Shown piece by piece: positions 49,101 to 53,649 of a DNA stretch of 64,000 nucleotides. The stretch spans positions 43,439,296 through 43,503,295 of the forward strand of contig OY720346.1 of assembly GCA_963082975.1 (NCBI GenBank), in the 5' to 3' direction. The DNA comes from Labia minor (Eukaryota > Arthropoda > Insecta > Dermaptera > Spongiphoridae). Each line of letters opens with the position of its first letter. Positions within the stretch are counted from its first letter, which is position 1. The position numbers and the translations under genes were made by a program. The notes below the pieces were generated by a model that saw only the letters and a list, made by a program, of their open reading frames with translations, ran no database searches and was not told the origin of the DNA.

Positions 49101-50017
49101 AAGAAATTTCAAATAAATTGTTGAATAAATTTATTTATCTAATTTATCTAATAATATTAAATAAATTATATTATATTAATTAAAATGTTTTTTAGATTAA
49201 ATTATAAATAAATTATAAATGATAATTGATTATTATAAATAAAAAGAAAAAAATATAACCTCCTTTCTTAATAAAAAAATAGACATGTGTCAATATAATT
49301 TCAGAATTTATATATTATTAATAGTAATGCTTGATCATCCTTGATCGAAACAGTCTATAAGCTATTGCTATTTTGAAAAATATAAAGCTGAAGTCATCTA
49401 ATTATAACAACATATACCTATATATAGGATTAAATATTTTATAAAGTAAATTTGAATATATATTTTTCATCTTGTAATGAAAATCAAGTTATTTTAATTA
49501 ATTAGTAACTTTTAGAAAACAAATTTTTGATGGGTCATTTTTGTAATAAATAATTGTAAAATTTTTAAAGTTTATAATAATAAATTGTATAAATATGTTA
49601 AGGGTGGAGCTCAGTGTTCCAGGTACTATATATAAAAGATGAAAATAATATTGATATATTATTATTCGAGAGACAATACAATACAAGAATTTAGAGAAAT
49701 AATGCAATATAGGTACATAGTTGTTGTATTGTTTAATCGAAATTCTTGTATTATTGTTATGAAATGGAATGCTTGATATTAATTCCTTACATCGAGAGTT
49801 GCGCCATGGACTGGGTAATGTTTGTATGCAGGATTCCGATCCCGGACATACTGGAAGATCCTGTGCCCAGCTTGTAACCATTCGACTTTATGCAATCGAT
49901 CGAGTGGTACGGTATGCTCACACCGGAATACCGCTGATCCACCGCGTAAAACCCATCGGGGCACCTGTAATGTCACATTGAATGGACTGGTGGCACCTGA
50001 ACCAGTTGCATCTTCAC
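13749..50017 (-). CDS. beat: beaten path (Beat) family Ig-domain protein gene, partial (four internal exons, overall span)
   Basis: This entry gives the span of one spliced gene read on the minus strand; its exons are listed separately (49801-50017, 31350-31485, 22250-22371, 13749-13944). Beat proteins are secreted or membrane-anchored two-Ig-domain proteins that bind Sidestep-family receptors in axon guidance (family knowledge). Seen here: the exons join in phase 0, then 1, then 0 with GT donors and AG acceptors. They encode a first Ig domain (FRCEH, KVEWLQ, then SGLYSCEVSS) and a second (VANCTT, VTWLFNG, later VELTCIAT). The joined order matches the Beat layout, including the run FQYVRDRNPAYKHYP after the first tryptophan, like the YRY..KENP segment of Drosophila Beats. 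The signal-peptide exon and the C-terminal part were not found, so the gene is partial. Paralogue (beat-I to VII) cannot be assigned. Introns of about 18.3, 9.0 and 8.3 kb are full of transposons. Confidence 0.85.
14362..15003 (+). mobile_element. Family B repeat (Helentron/HINE-like candidate), copy 1
   Basis: It starts tggagtgtgtccactcgactatctcgcaa, carries (CATA)n at 14848-14871 running into (AC)n, and ends with the hairpin-type tail actatctctggcgagata. The 5' motif CTATCTCGC is inverted near the 3' end (GCGAGATA). Relatives lie at 32226, 39172 (reverse), 53650 and 61789. A 66-codon frame inside is only a frame through the microsatellite. Confidence 0.65.
15004..15827. other. A+T-rich intron DNA, no feature seen
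   Basis: Only homopolymers and a short (actaact)n-like run near 15079-15093. No family motif on either strand. Confidence 0.5.
15828..15898. mobile_element. Very short hAT-like MITE remnant (71 bp)
   Basis: CAGGGCCGTTCC and GGAACGGCCCAG are near-perfect inverted ends around a 47-bp centre. The flanks gtgagaat and attagaat agree at 6 of 8 positions. The interior gggcggcaaaattattctcgca is shared, inverted, with 55945-55985, so the family recurs. Confidence 0.5.
16380..16463 (-). mobile_element. HINE, 3' part, split by a Helitron
   Basis: Reverse-oriented 3' end with hairpin GACCTGTGGCCAGGTC and CCGACCGACGG. It continues at 17843 after the inserted Helitron: removing 16464-17842 restores ttttaatatatctattaatg, exactly the uninterrupted HINE sequence seen near 22770. 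Confidence 0.85.
16780..17600 (+). pseudogene. LINE fragment inside a Helitron, split by a hAT MITE
   Basis: Same non-LTR family as 9060-9750. Recognisable pieces include the block around ..acatacaaaatgtagaatttgaaaa, the stretch equivalent to FKYL.SLITKDNNIREEFK, and ..GGWRRWHNEI.. plus ..RRLGWEGDVVGIGE after the MITE. Many stops and deletions. It is interrupted at 17103-17283 by a MITE with 8-bp duplication. Confidence 0.75.
17103..17283. mobile_element. hAT MITE (181 bp) with perfect 8-bp target duplication
   Basis: TAGGGTGACCA and TGGTCACCCTA are perfect 11-bp inverted ends. The flanks are tcgatgac at 17095-17102 and 17284-17291, an exact 8-bp duplication. The second copy resumes the LINE frame (gactctgggaga, as gaccctgggaga in the copy at 9375). 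Centre: gggac repeats and a T8 tract. Confidence 0.88.
17843..18416 (-). mobile_element. HINE, 5' part, continuation after the Helitron
   Basis: Resumes at tatctattaatgtaataaaaaacag and ends at tcgtcggttggtaaaaatt. It has the inverted GGAC microsatellite at 18251-18294. A short sequence, gtagccggcgttgccggcgttacccgag at 17923-17950, replaces the usual tgcaagaccag segment and is unique to this copy. Confidence 0.8.
18417..19673. other. Intron DNA with a purine-rich, G+C-elevated block
   Basis: At 18560-18920 there are GGA/GAG-rich runs, (TC)n at 18747-18775 and ..aacaag|gtaaatag near 18785 that resembles a donor. The 103-codon frame at 18475-18786 has no recognisable domain and its C-terminal half is a (TC)n translation, so I do not call a gene. 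The rest is A+T-rich. Confidence 0.5.
19674..20212 (+). mobile_element. HINE subfamily B2 (variant core), copy 1
   Basis: Starts ttaccgaccgacgataggaaggg and ends tcgtcggtcggttctgtgcctggccacag. It shares the 5' block and microsatellite but has a distinct middle (gtctatatagacatgtatag, ttcacaaaatattaattttatattcattg) also present at 26072-26562. The 3' hairpin is decayed on one arm. Confidence 0.75.
20214..20838 (+). mobile_element. HINE, young subfamily, adjacent to 19674-20212
   Basis: Starts ttaccgaccgacgatagtaag immediately after the preceding HINE and ends at hairpin GACCTGGCCACAGGTC and aacttattt. It is almost identical to 1569-2206, including the small deletion before ggagattttttta. Insertion next to another HINE end suggests a preference for such T-rich junctions. 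Confidence 0.82.
20839..22249. other. A+T-rich intron DNA, no feature seen
   Basis: Intron following the donor of the exon at 22250-22371. No element ends or family motifs recognised. The 73-codon plus-strand frame at 20930-21151 is low-complexity hydrophobic sequence from A/T-rich DNA. Confidence 0.5.
22250..22371 (-). CDS. beat: Beat-like gene: exon with first half of Ig domain 2
   Basis: This 122-bp exon needs an incoming phase of 1. That selects the acceptor ...aaacagACAG|CACCACC over the AG four bases earlier, which would break the frame. The donor is CCG|GTGAGATCT (complement of 22241-22249), in phase 0. Joined to the previous exon it reads ..VI-PPPDIVASKSTYIVGEPL, then VANCTTSPSSPVAHVTWLFNG and KP (both shown in part). 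NCT..PS.P..H..W..NG is the hallmark start of the second Ig domain of Beats (NCTS..S.PA..L.W.ING in flies). The first bases of this exon, plus its acceptor and about 310 bp of upstream intron, are copied in inverted orientation at 5442-5756. Confidence 0.88.
22372..22682 (-). repeat. Donor segment of the inverted duplication (Beat intron 3' end)
   Basis: Contains the polypurine/pyrimidine and splice-acceptor end of the Beat intron, (GA)n at 22489-22500, a long (AT)n at 22502-22538, and at about 22540-22680 a fragment related to Helitron-like family 2 (gaaattcac.cc.tagataattttt.taaagaaaaat). The whole piece recurs inverted at 5442-5756. The intact exon beside it shows this locus is the source. 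Confidence 0.8.
22683..23418 (-). mobile_element. HINE with 101-bp tandem duplication
   Basis: Reverse-oriented full copy. The 3' hairpin has one change (GACCTGTGGCAAGGTC). Unit 23105-23205 is repeated exactly at 23206-23306, covering part of the core and the GGAC microsatellite. The 3' two thirds match the chimeric copy at 4799-5441. Confidence 0.82.
23419..24333. other. A+T-rich intron DNA
   Basis: The first 60 bp (atggcgtcgggcaatgtcggacagcgcttccttaaatac, in part) resemble family-2 Helitron interior (cagcgctttcttaaatac). The remainder shows nothing recognisable. Confidence 0.45.
24334..24802 (+). mobile_element. Helitron-like family 2, shorter copy
   Basis: 5' TCTTATTATTCTAACAAAAA after A; 3' ggctcggtgaaccaggtac followed by T. 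It shares gaaattcacaccatagataa, cagcgctttcttaaatac and ttaatacgta.gtttaagg with copy 10034-11028, but lacks about 500 bp of interior. Confidence 0.65.
24803..26071. other. A+T-rich intron DNA, no gene seen
   Basis: The stretch 25090-25380 and 25500-25760 is less A+T-rich and unassigned. The minus frame at 25446-25676 shows no family motif. Confidence 0.45.
26072..26562 (+). mobile_element. HINE subfamily B2, copy 2 (decayed)
   Basis: Starts ttaccgaccgacgacaggaaggg; microsatellite gtccgtccgtccgtctg at about 26197-26213; variant middle as in 19674-20212 (gtatagattgaacggctccatgg). The 3' end (ctgtgcttgaccacagctcatt) has lost the inverted GTCGGTCGG block. Confidence 0.7.
26563..29053. other. Intron DNA with purine/pyrimidine tracts
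   Basis: Holds (GAA)n at 26876-26901, (GA)n at 26968-26986, C-rich DNA at 27060-27160 and 27392-27410, and (CT)n/(GA)n at 28380-28525. A 49-bp segment at 27161-27209 has good splice borders on the plus strand (see findings) but is too short to call. No other coding signal. Confidence 0.45.
29054..29235. mobile_element. Possible Tc1/mariner-type MITE
   Basis: Begins CAGGGAGCCCCAAAAATTG after TA and ends ..GACCTACCCTTG before TA. The ends are only loosely inverted, so this is a weak call based on the TA flanks and the CAGGG..CCCAAAA start that resembles the clearer MITE at 46797. Confidence 0.35.
29236..30954. other. A+T-rich intron DNA
   Basis: Runs of (AAAT)n near 30236-30285 and many A/T homopolymers. 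The two small plus-strand frames at 29397-29839 are low complexity. No element ends recognised. Confidence 0.5.
30955..31165 (+). repeat. Possible tRNA-derived SINE
   Basis: An island of higher G+C with gagttcaaatcccgggcc at about 31000, a good B-box/T-arm match (GGTTCRAATCC type) preceded by a poor A-box region (gtaccgcgggggacgtt). A tRNA-unrelated tail follows (ggaagctacttgataacttg..). No second copy is in the window, so the SINE status is inferred. Confidence 0.35.
31350..31485 (-). CDS. beat: Beat-like gene: exon with second half of Ig domain 1
   Basis: This 136-bp exon has a tttttag acceptor (complement of 31486-31492) and a GTAAGTATA donor (complement of 31341-31349). It opens in phase 0, which fits the exit phase of the exon at 49801-50017, and ends with one extra base (phase 1). 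It encodes VNGSNSEQILLKNVQFEASG followed by LYSCEVSSMSPIYSKPSAAH and DVTVI. The motif F.ASGLYSCEVS is the F-strand of the first Ig domain, with the second conserved cysteine and the SP.YSK segment typical of Beat proteins. Asn-Gly-Ser is a possible N-glycosylation site. A methionine inside the exon is not the start: the acceptor and phase show an internal exon. Confidence 0.88.
31486..32225. other. Intron DNA upstream of the exon at 31350-31485
   Basis: A+T-rich with (GA)n at 31788-31812. Nothing else recognised. Confidence 0.5.
32226..32975 (+). mobile_element. Family B repeat, copy 2 (3' truncated)
   Basis: 5' end agtgtctccattcgactatctcgcaa, then the G+C-rich block gatgacaccacgtcactagctgacgcgtga, the shared ggtactttcaacgattcaatcaagctg and the (AC)n at 32963-32974. 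It breaks off before the terminal hairpin seen in other copies. Confidence 0.65.
32976..35693. other. Intron DNA with two unassigned less A+T-rich blocks
   Basis: Block 33230-33480 (..ggttgctcttgaggcagatgg..) and block 33966-34260 (starting acaggggagacgctggac) are G+C-elevated but match no family I know. At 35452-35630, taggagtcggcaaccaac resembles a hAT end. The remainder is A+T-rich. Confidence 0.4.
35958..36032 (+). repeat. tRNA-like sequence (A-box and B-box) inside a Helitron
   Basis: gtgaaccgtctaaggcgtt resembles the D-arm/A-box of a Leu/Ser tRNA, and cagttcgaaactcg matches a B-box, at tRNA-like spacing, followed by a T-run that could end Pol III transcription. The acceptor stem does not pair convincingly, so it is a tRNA pseudogene or SINE head rather than a working tRNA. 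Confidence 0.4.
36322..36527 (+). repeat. Segment S, shared with 48194-48399
   Basis: From ttaagattatgtgagtaaat to acatttaaagtagcataaaa this is about 90% identical to 48194-48399 in the same orientation. It has no element ends of its own that I can see. Confidence 0.65.
36520..37040 (+). pseudogene. LINE fragment inside Helitron copy 2
   Basis: The same non-LTR tail as 9060-9750, closer to intact locally: VLYGWEAWSITLGDESRFRV-type coding, RILPSIYGPKKDE, EWRRLHNKELHVLYASLDIV and RLGSAGHMARMGEEKYIGG. It has an upstream remnant of LIEAG and the reverse transcriptase middle is deleted. Sense orientation relative to the Helitron. Confidence 0.75.
37111..37834. other. Intron DNA, (AT)n and pyrimidine-rich
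   Basis: (AT)n at about 37154-37186 follows the Helitron end. The block 37261-37480 is C/T-rich and less A+T-biased, without a recognisable exon. (A)15 at 37587-37601. Confidence 0.5.
37835..39170 (+). mobile_element. Helitron-like family 2, copy 3, interrupted by a solo LTR
   Basis: 5' TCTTATTATACTAGCAAAAA after A. Beyond the LTR (38093-38453) it matches copy 1 across 10390-10900 (tagtct.gcaaaca..ttaagtatatattatctttc; ttttataccaaaattgcaaa). The 3' hairpin is lost where it meets family B at 39172. Confidence 0.62.
38093..38453 (+). mobile_element. Probable solo LTR
   Basis: A 361-bp G+C-richer block begins TGTGGGAATTG and ends ATTATTACA, flanked on both sides by tata. It contains a TATA-like tataaattgg at about 38233, an AATAAA at 38357 and a G/T-rich stretch after it, in the order promoter, start, polyadenylation signal expected of an LTR. 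No primer-binding site or gag/pol follows. The A+T-rich flank weakens the target-duplication evidence. Confidence 0.5.
39172..40345 (-). mobile_element. Family B repeat, copy 3 (reverse), interrupted by a HINE
   Basis: In reverse it runs from gtggagacactc..atagttgag near 40345 to the terminal hairpin tactatctctggcgagata at 39172. A HINE sits at 39560-40122. The outer part (gacttaaaaatgaaggtttt) matches copy 4 at about 53760. Confidence 0.65.
39560..40122 (+). mobile_element. HINE nested in family B
   Basis: Full ends (ACCGACCGACGATAG.., CCGTCGGTCGG..GACATGGCCACAGGTC). The core is shortened between gtacagcctgac and caacttttggtgc, so about 90 bp, including the fragment tgatgaaatttggtatattt, are missing. 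Confidence 0.8.
40346..41649. other. Intron DNA with one Helitron-like 3' end
   Basis: The block 40480-40740 is less A+T-rich (tgagcgtgagttggctcg..; ..cactcacttcagttcgctc) and unassigned. The 115-codon minus frame through it has no recognisable domain. The rest is A+T-rich. Confidence 0.45.
40850..40909 (+). mobile_element. Helitron 3'-end candidate
   Basis: ATCCC cgaa GGGAT forms a short hairpin, followed by taat and CTAG at 40906-40909 and then T. The upstream sequence ctagcctcacctaaagcctac has no partner in the window, and the 5' end is unknown. Confidence 0.4.
41650..42330 (+). pseudogene. Possible decayed transposase (piggyBac-like?)
   Basis: A frame near 41750 reads EEIEVLVNVSDSE before stops. 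Near 42000-42300 another reads IFDTTIYNVFELWRDIDSRL, then, after shifts, a cysteine-containing GAKCKCCPTSWDK. An acidic start, a D..IYN..LW-like segment and a C-terminal Cys pattern recall PGBD proteins, but the match is weak and many stops intervene. It could be another decayed element. Confidence 0.25.
42480..43345 (+). pseudogene. LINE 3' fragment (RT tail), best preserved copy
   Basis: The reading frame starts near QIGE and LIEAGNEVGLEF, runs through FKYLGSLITKDNNIREEFKA, then FPVVLYGCEEWTMTLGDESR, FRVFENRILRSIYEDEVTGE, WRRLHNEELHDLYASPDIVE and RRLRWAGHLAIMGEERMAKN, and ends GRPMTRWADNVGRDVREIGE. This is the thumb and C-terminal tail of an APE-type LINE reverse transcriptase. It has frameshifts and no endonuclease. 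The 3' end is near the agagatagaaaat tail at 43345. Confidence 0.82.
43779..44522 (+). mobile_element. mariner element, internally deleted
   Basis: Inverted ends TGGGTCTGGTAAAAA and TTTTTTACCAGACCCA are flanked by TA at 43777-43778 and 44523-44524. At 744 bp it is about 60% of a full mariner. It carries a degenerate transposase C-terminal half, including YCEQLKRLQKTIVRERPELN and NRKGVVFNFDNARPDTS; the usual H(Q)DNARPH triad block is altered. The N-terminal DNA-binding half is missing. Non-functional. Confidence 0.85.
44670..44985 (-). pseudogene. mariner transposase C-terminal fragment (second lineage)
   Basis: On the minus strand: LLQHPAYSPDLAPSDFWLFP, then HLKQYLRKK, a stop, FSSNEEIIAAVEGYFAELTE and HKLEDRWKKCIKV, the end of a mariner DDD transposase with the SPDLAPSDFWLF block. 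An end motif GGTTGTTTAATAAGTTCGCG follows TA at 44668-44669. The other end and the N-terminal half are absent, and stops interrupt the frame. It is the same lineage as the mini-element at 58828-59004. Confidence 0.82.
45000..45610 (+). pseudogene. Decayed C-terminal part of a transposon-derived protein
   Basis: A lysine/glutamate-rich stretch (RELAKKKEAEKQNKLQIQIR) is followed, across stops, by NEYVVFKYDGKYYPGKIIAL, then RLWKWPDWSDILPYPWNAII and NTPNKLSKTRNVYMVDEL. The (V.V.Y.G.YYPG.I) ... (W.WP...DI..Y...)....K......Y.V.EL layout resembles C-terminal tails of transposase-derived proteins (pogo/Tigger-like) in arthropods. I infer this from memory of the pattern. At least four stops make it a pseudogene. 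Confidence 0.5.
45611..46796. other. Intron DNA with a G+C-elevated block
   Basis: 46180-46570 is C/T-rich with (TC)n at 46453-46471 and a good acceptor-like ..atatgtgtgcag at 46492, but no donor or recognisable coding follows. The frame from 46487 is proline-rich from C-tracts. I do not call a gene. Confidence 0.45.
46797..47007. mobile_element. Tc1/mariner-superfamily MITE
   Basis: CAGGGTGTCTCAAAAAAATG and CATTTTTTTGAGACACCCTG are perfect 20-bp inverted ends, flanked by TA at 46795-46796 and 47008-47009. The 211-bp unit has no coding capacity. Confidence 0.85.
47008..47855. other. A+T-rich intron DNA
   Basis: Holds (TG)n at 47690-47703 and T-tracts at 47321-47342. No element ends or exons recognised. 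Confidence 0.5.
47861..48673. mobile_element. PIF/Harbinger-like composite MITE with long inverted repeats
   Basis: Both ends are GGCCCGATTCACACACAAGT in inverted orientation, flanked by TTA at 47858-47860 and 48674-48676. Two units are fused. The first (47861-48139) holds a long inverted repeat but lacks its own right end. The second starts at 48140 after an internal TTA and is interrupted by segment S. The arms share accacgccagtgccatacgc and cacgcctccaacacgccata. Confidence 0.75.
48194..48399 (+). repeat. Segment S, shared with 36322-36527
   Basis: About 90% identical to a piece of the Helitron at 35694-37110. Here it lies inside the second Harbinger-like unit, with an extra 60 bp (to about 48465) before the unit resumes at gaaatggtctagaagtggcg. 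Confidence 0.65.
49801..50017 (-). CDS. beat: Beat-like gene: exon with first half of Ig domain 1
   Basis: This 217-bp exon is entered through a tttgcag acceptor (complement of 50018-50024) and leaves through a GTAAGG donor (complement of 49795-49800). It starts with two bases that complete a Gly codon and ends on a full Asp codon (phase 0). It reads GEDATGSGATSPFNVTLQVP, then RWVLRGGSAVFRCEH with the first Ig cysteine, then DRLHKVEWLQAGHRIFQY with the core tryptophan, then RNPAYKHYPVHGATLD. The cysteine partner lies in the next exon. The break after the ..GATLD segment is at the equivalent point to an intron I recall in Drosophila beat genes (after GIHVD). The exon is GC-richer than its surroundings. 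Apparent codons beyond both splice sites are intronic. Confidence 0.88.
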
Positions 50018-50533
50018 CTGCAAACAAAAAAAACATTAGTTTATATATATATAAATGGAAAGAAAAAGGGGAGGGGGTGAATGGGAAGAGTGTTGAAGGT
50101 GATCGAGTTAATTGAGCGGAAATTGCAAATTGAGTGAAGGCATAGAGAGAGAGAGAGAGAGAGAAAAGGGTGGATGGAAGAGGAAGAGGTGTAGTGTGTG
50201 TGTATACGAGAAGGGATAGAGGGGGTGTTAAATTAAATGGAAAGCCACAAACAGAGAGAGGTAGAGATAGAGAGAGAGAGAGAGAGAGATCGATTCATTC
50301 ACCGCTAATAGGTTTATATTGTTTCACATTTGGAAATCGAATAAATCGAGAAAATTAGATTTAGTATAGCGTTAGCAAACCAAAAAGTTAAATTCTAGAA
50401 AACATTATTACTAATTCTAAAAAATTGTTCAAAAATAAAATTTATTCATTCGTTGATTCATTTTAAAACATACAATAATAAAGAGAGATGCAATACTATA
50501 CATAATTTTTTAGAGGTATATAATTTGTTAATA
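50018..50533. other. Intron upstream of the exon at 49801-50017, (GA)n-rich
   Basis: (GA)n at 50145-50164 and 50266-50289. The frames here translate the repeats. No upstream Beat exon is visible. Confidence 0.5.
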
Positions 50534-51179
50534 CAAGGTCTTTTCAAAAGAAAAGGAGAACTATTCGATTATCGAATTTTTTTTTTTGTTATGTTGGTAC
50601 ACATATGTTTCTCATATGTTAACATTATCAGTCATTTTGGTTTTTGATGGCGAGAGAGATGAGCGTTTTTTGGTATGGTATAACCTCGTCACTATTTTCT
50701 TCGATTACAATGGCGAGGTGCATCATGAGTTCTTTCCAACAGGTCGTACTGTTAATAAGGAGTACTACAAGAAAGTTATGCAATGTTTGCGTGAAGCAAT
50801 ACGGCTCAAACGATCGGAATTGTGGAAAAACAAATCACGGATTCTGCATTAATGCACCAGCTCACACACATTCGTGATTTATTGCCAAAACAACACCGTA
50901 ATCATGCATGTTTACCAGATTTGGCTCCCTGCGGCTTTTTCCTATTCTCAAAACTGAAGAGACCAATGAAAGGAAAGCGTTTTTCCACAATTGATGAGAT
51001 AAAGTCGGAATCGAAGAACGAGGTTATACCATACCGAAAAATGCGTTTCAAGAGTGCTTCGACGATTGGAAGTGCAGTCTGAGGGGAATTACTTTAAAGA
51101 GGACAAAATGGATATTGATGAATAAATAAATACTTTTCAAGATAATTCCAAATTCACCTCTTCTTTTGAACAGACCTCG
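50534..51179 (+). mobile_element. mariner element (third lineage), deleted and frameshifted
   Basis: Ends CAAGGTCTTTTCAAAAGAA and TTCTTTTGAACAGACCTCG are inverted and flanked by TA (50532-50533, 51180-51181). Coding remnants: FFDYNGEVHHEFFPTGRTVN, YYKKVMQCLREAIRLKRSEL, WKNKSRILH, then NAPAHTHS.., DLAPCGFFLFSKLKRPMKGK and FSTIDEIKSESKNEV. These are the catalytic middle and C-terminal end of a mariner DDD transposase. The N-terminal half is deleted and at least two frameshifts are present. Confidence 0.85.
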
Positions 51180-51888
51180 TATAAACATTAAAAGAATAAA
51201 ATAAAAAAAAAATAAAATTGAATTAAAATTTTAAAAATATTAATTTAAAGTTATTATTTTTTAAAATTGTTAAATTTTGAATTTATACATTTTTATATTT
51301 GCTAAATGGTTCCAGAAGCTTTTTTTTTTAAACAAAAATATTTAATTATGTTGAGGTAAAATAGGTTATCTTAATTACTCTTCAACTATAGAAATCTATT
51401 ATTATTAATAGAAATATCAGACAAGAATAAAATTGGGAAGTTATATACATATTTTAACATGTAATTGTCATCAATAAAATATATAATTGAAATAAAAATA
51501 AATAATTTTATTTATTTATGATTAGTTATTTTATCTACTATTTAATTAAAATATGAACAGTAATTCTTTCGAAGATCTTCACTGGAAAAGAGACTACATC
51601 CGGGGTTCGAGGGAATACATACGAAAATTCCCTCTGAACCGTTTTGTTTATTGACAAGAGACTTATACTAACTACCCTTCTTTCCCGAAAGAATGTGAAC
51701 CGGAGACCATTTTATGGACATCATCTGGCATTCTATTCCTCCTCTACCTTTAACAATCAATTTTTTTGAAGACACGAAAAAATAAATGGAATAAATAAAT
51801 ATATTTGAATTGTATAATATTGACATCCGAAAATAAAACGCAAATAAAACTTTGAATAATTTAATAAATTATCAGTTCTAATATTTAA
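51180..51888. other. Non-coding DNA with a small palindromic block
   Basis: Around 51601-51637 ggttcgagggaat..attccctctgaacc is an inverted repeat. Related phrases (ggttcggagggaatttt) occur near 52712. Nothing else recognised. Confidence 0.4.
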
Positions 51889-52360
51889 AATAAGTTGACC
51901 TGTGGCCAGGTCCAAACCGATCGACGGTTTGAAGTAAATTAATATAATTAACGTCATATAATTTTAAATCAAGAAAAAACTAATAAATATGATTTTCCCG
52001 AGGATAAAACCAATACAAAGTGTATGATTCGTGGTGATATATAAAAAAATCTCCTCATTGAAATTTGGTGTGAAAATAACCCTTCCCTTCCTATCGTCGA
52101 TCGCTAATACTACCACTTGCGGTTTCCGGATTTGCACCAAAAGTTGATCAATTCATCCCACTGATGTATTAAGTAAATATACCAAATTTCATCAAAATCC
52201 GTTGAGTCGTTGTACACATCTATACGGACGGACAGACATCATGCTAAAAATACTTTTTTCTGTTAAGAAAATGCATGATTCGTGGAGATATGTAAAAATC
52301 TCCACATGTGAAATTTGGTGTAAAAACAATACCTCCCTTACTATCGTCGGTCGGTAAAAA
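51889..52360 (-). mobile_element. HINE, reverse, with internal deletion
   Basis: 3' hairpin GACCTGTGGCCAGGTC, then about 170 bp missing before acgtcatataattttaaatc. The microsatellite is reduced to ggacggacagac, and the 5' end is at cgtcggtcggtaaaaa. Confidence 0.8.
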
Positions 52361-53004
52361 GATATATTATAAAGAGTTCTCATGGTTATATATAACCAAT
52401 CAAAATGATAAATAAATTGTTTAATCATTCTTTTTTTATTAAATTAAAACTATAAATATTCTGCCATCTTTTATTGCTTAATTTTTTCTAAGTAAAGATA
52501 TTCAATATAAATATAATATATGTATATATATATATGTTTCTTTATTATAAAAGGTTATTTACGGGTTATTTTCACGTTGAATTAAAAAGATTCTCCCATG
52601 TCATTCTTTTTTATTAAATGTATTCTTAATTTGCTTAATTATTAAATAAAATAAAATTTCATTCCAAGCCCAACCTCAGAGGGAATATTGTTAGAGGGAA
52701 CTTTGGTTCGGAGGGAATTTTCTTAAGATACGGGTTCGAAGAGAATTCAGCTTTGACATCCCACTAAAAACACTAATTATGATTTACAATTGTAGGAATT
52801 GTGTATAGTGACGGAAAAATGTATACACCAAAGGGTGCTGCGGTAGGGCAATGGCCTTTCTCAACGGTGATCATATAATTGTATATCATAATTAGAGTTT
52901 TTATTTGACTGTTAATGCTGAATTCTCCTCGAAACCGATGTATTATCTTTTTCATTGACCGATTTTCCTAATTTTACCTATGAAAGTACTTATCTATAAT
53001 ATAA
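52361..53004. other. Non-coding DNA between two HINEs
   Basis: (AT)n at 52518-52534. The less A+T-rich stretch at 52665-52960 has repeated gagggaa motifs and is unassigned. The motif gttattttcacgtt at 52566 recalls the 846-1127 MITE end. Confidence 0.4.
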
Positions 53005-53625
53005 AATAAGTTGACCTGTGGCCAGGTCCGAACCGACCGACGGTTTGAAGTAAATTAATTTCCAGCTACAGAAACAATTTCAAATAATTTTAATGTAATA
53101 AAAAACAGATATGGATACATAAATAATAAATATAAACATTTTTAATTTTATTTTATTTATAATATATATGCAAGACCAGGCTGTGACGTCATGAATGGCT
53201 GGATGACGTCATATAATTTTAAATCAAGAAAAAACTAATAAATATGATTTTTCTCGAGGATAAAACCAATACAAAGTGCATGATTCGTGGAGATATATAA
53301 AAAAATCTCCTTTGGTGTGAAAATAACCCTTTCCTTCCTATCGTCGATCGCTAATACTACCACTTCCGGTTTCCGGATTTGCACCAAAAGTTGATCAATT
53401 CATCCCACTGATGCATTAAGTAAATATACCAAATTTCATCAAAATCGGTTGAGCCGTTCAGGCTGTACACATCTATACGGACGGACAGACGGACGGACAG
53501 ACATCATGCTAAAAATACTTTTTTCTGTTAAGAAAATGCATGATTCGTGGAGATATGTAAAAATCTCCACATGTGAAATTTGGTGTGAAAACAATACCTC
53601 CCTTACTATCGTCGGTCGGTAAAAA
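53005..53625 (-). mobile_element. HINE, young subfamily, reverse
   Basis: Complete from hairpin GACCTGTGGCCAGGTC to cgtcggtcggtaaaaa, with the inverted microsatellite at 53477-53501 and the young-subfamily deletion (aaaaaaatctcctttggtgtg). Confidence 0.82.
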
Positions 53626-53649
53626 ATATATAAATTATAAATTAAGTAT

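Larger units (their letters stand above)
47856..49626 (+). mobile_element. Helitron-like family 2, copy 4, interrupted near its 5' end
   Basis: Its 5' bases TCTTA (47856-47860) are separated from ttattatgctagc (48674 on) by a Harbinger-like insertion. Removing it, with one TTA, restores TCTTATTATGCTAGC, the family-2 start. The body (gaaattcacaccatagataa, aaataaattgttgaataaat) and the 3' tail agctcagtgttccaggtac before T agree with other copies. Confidence 0.7.
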
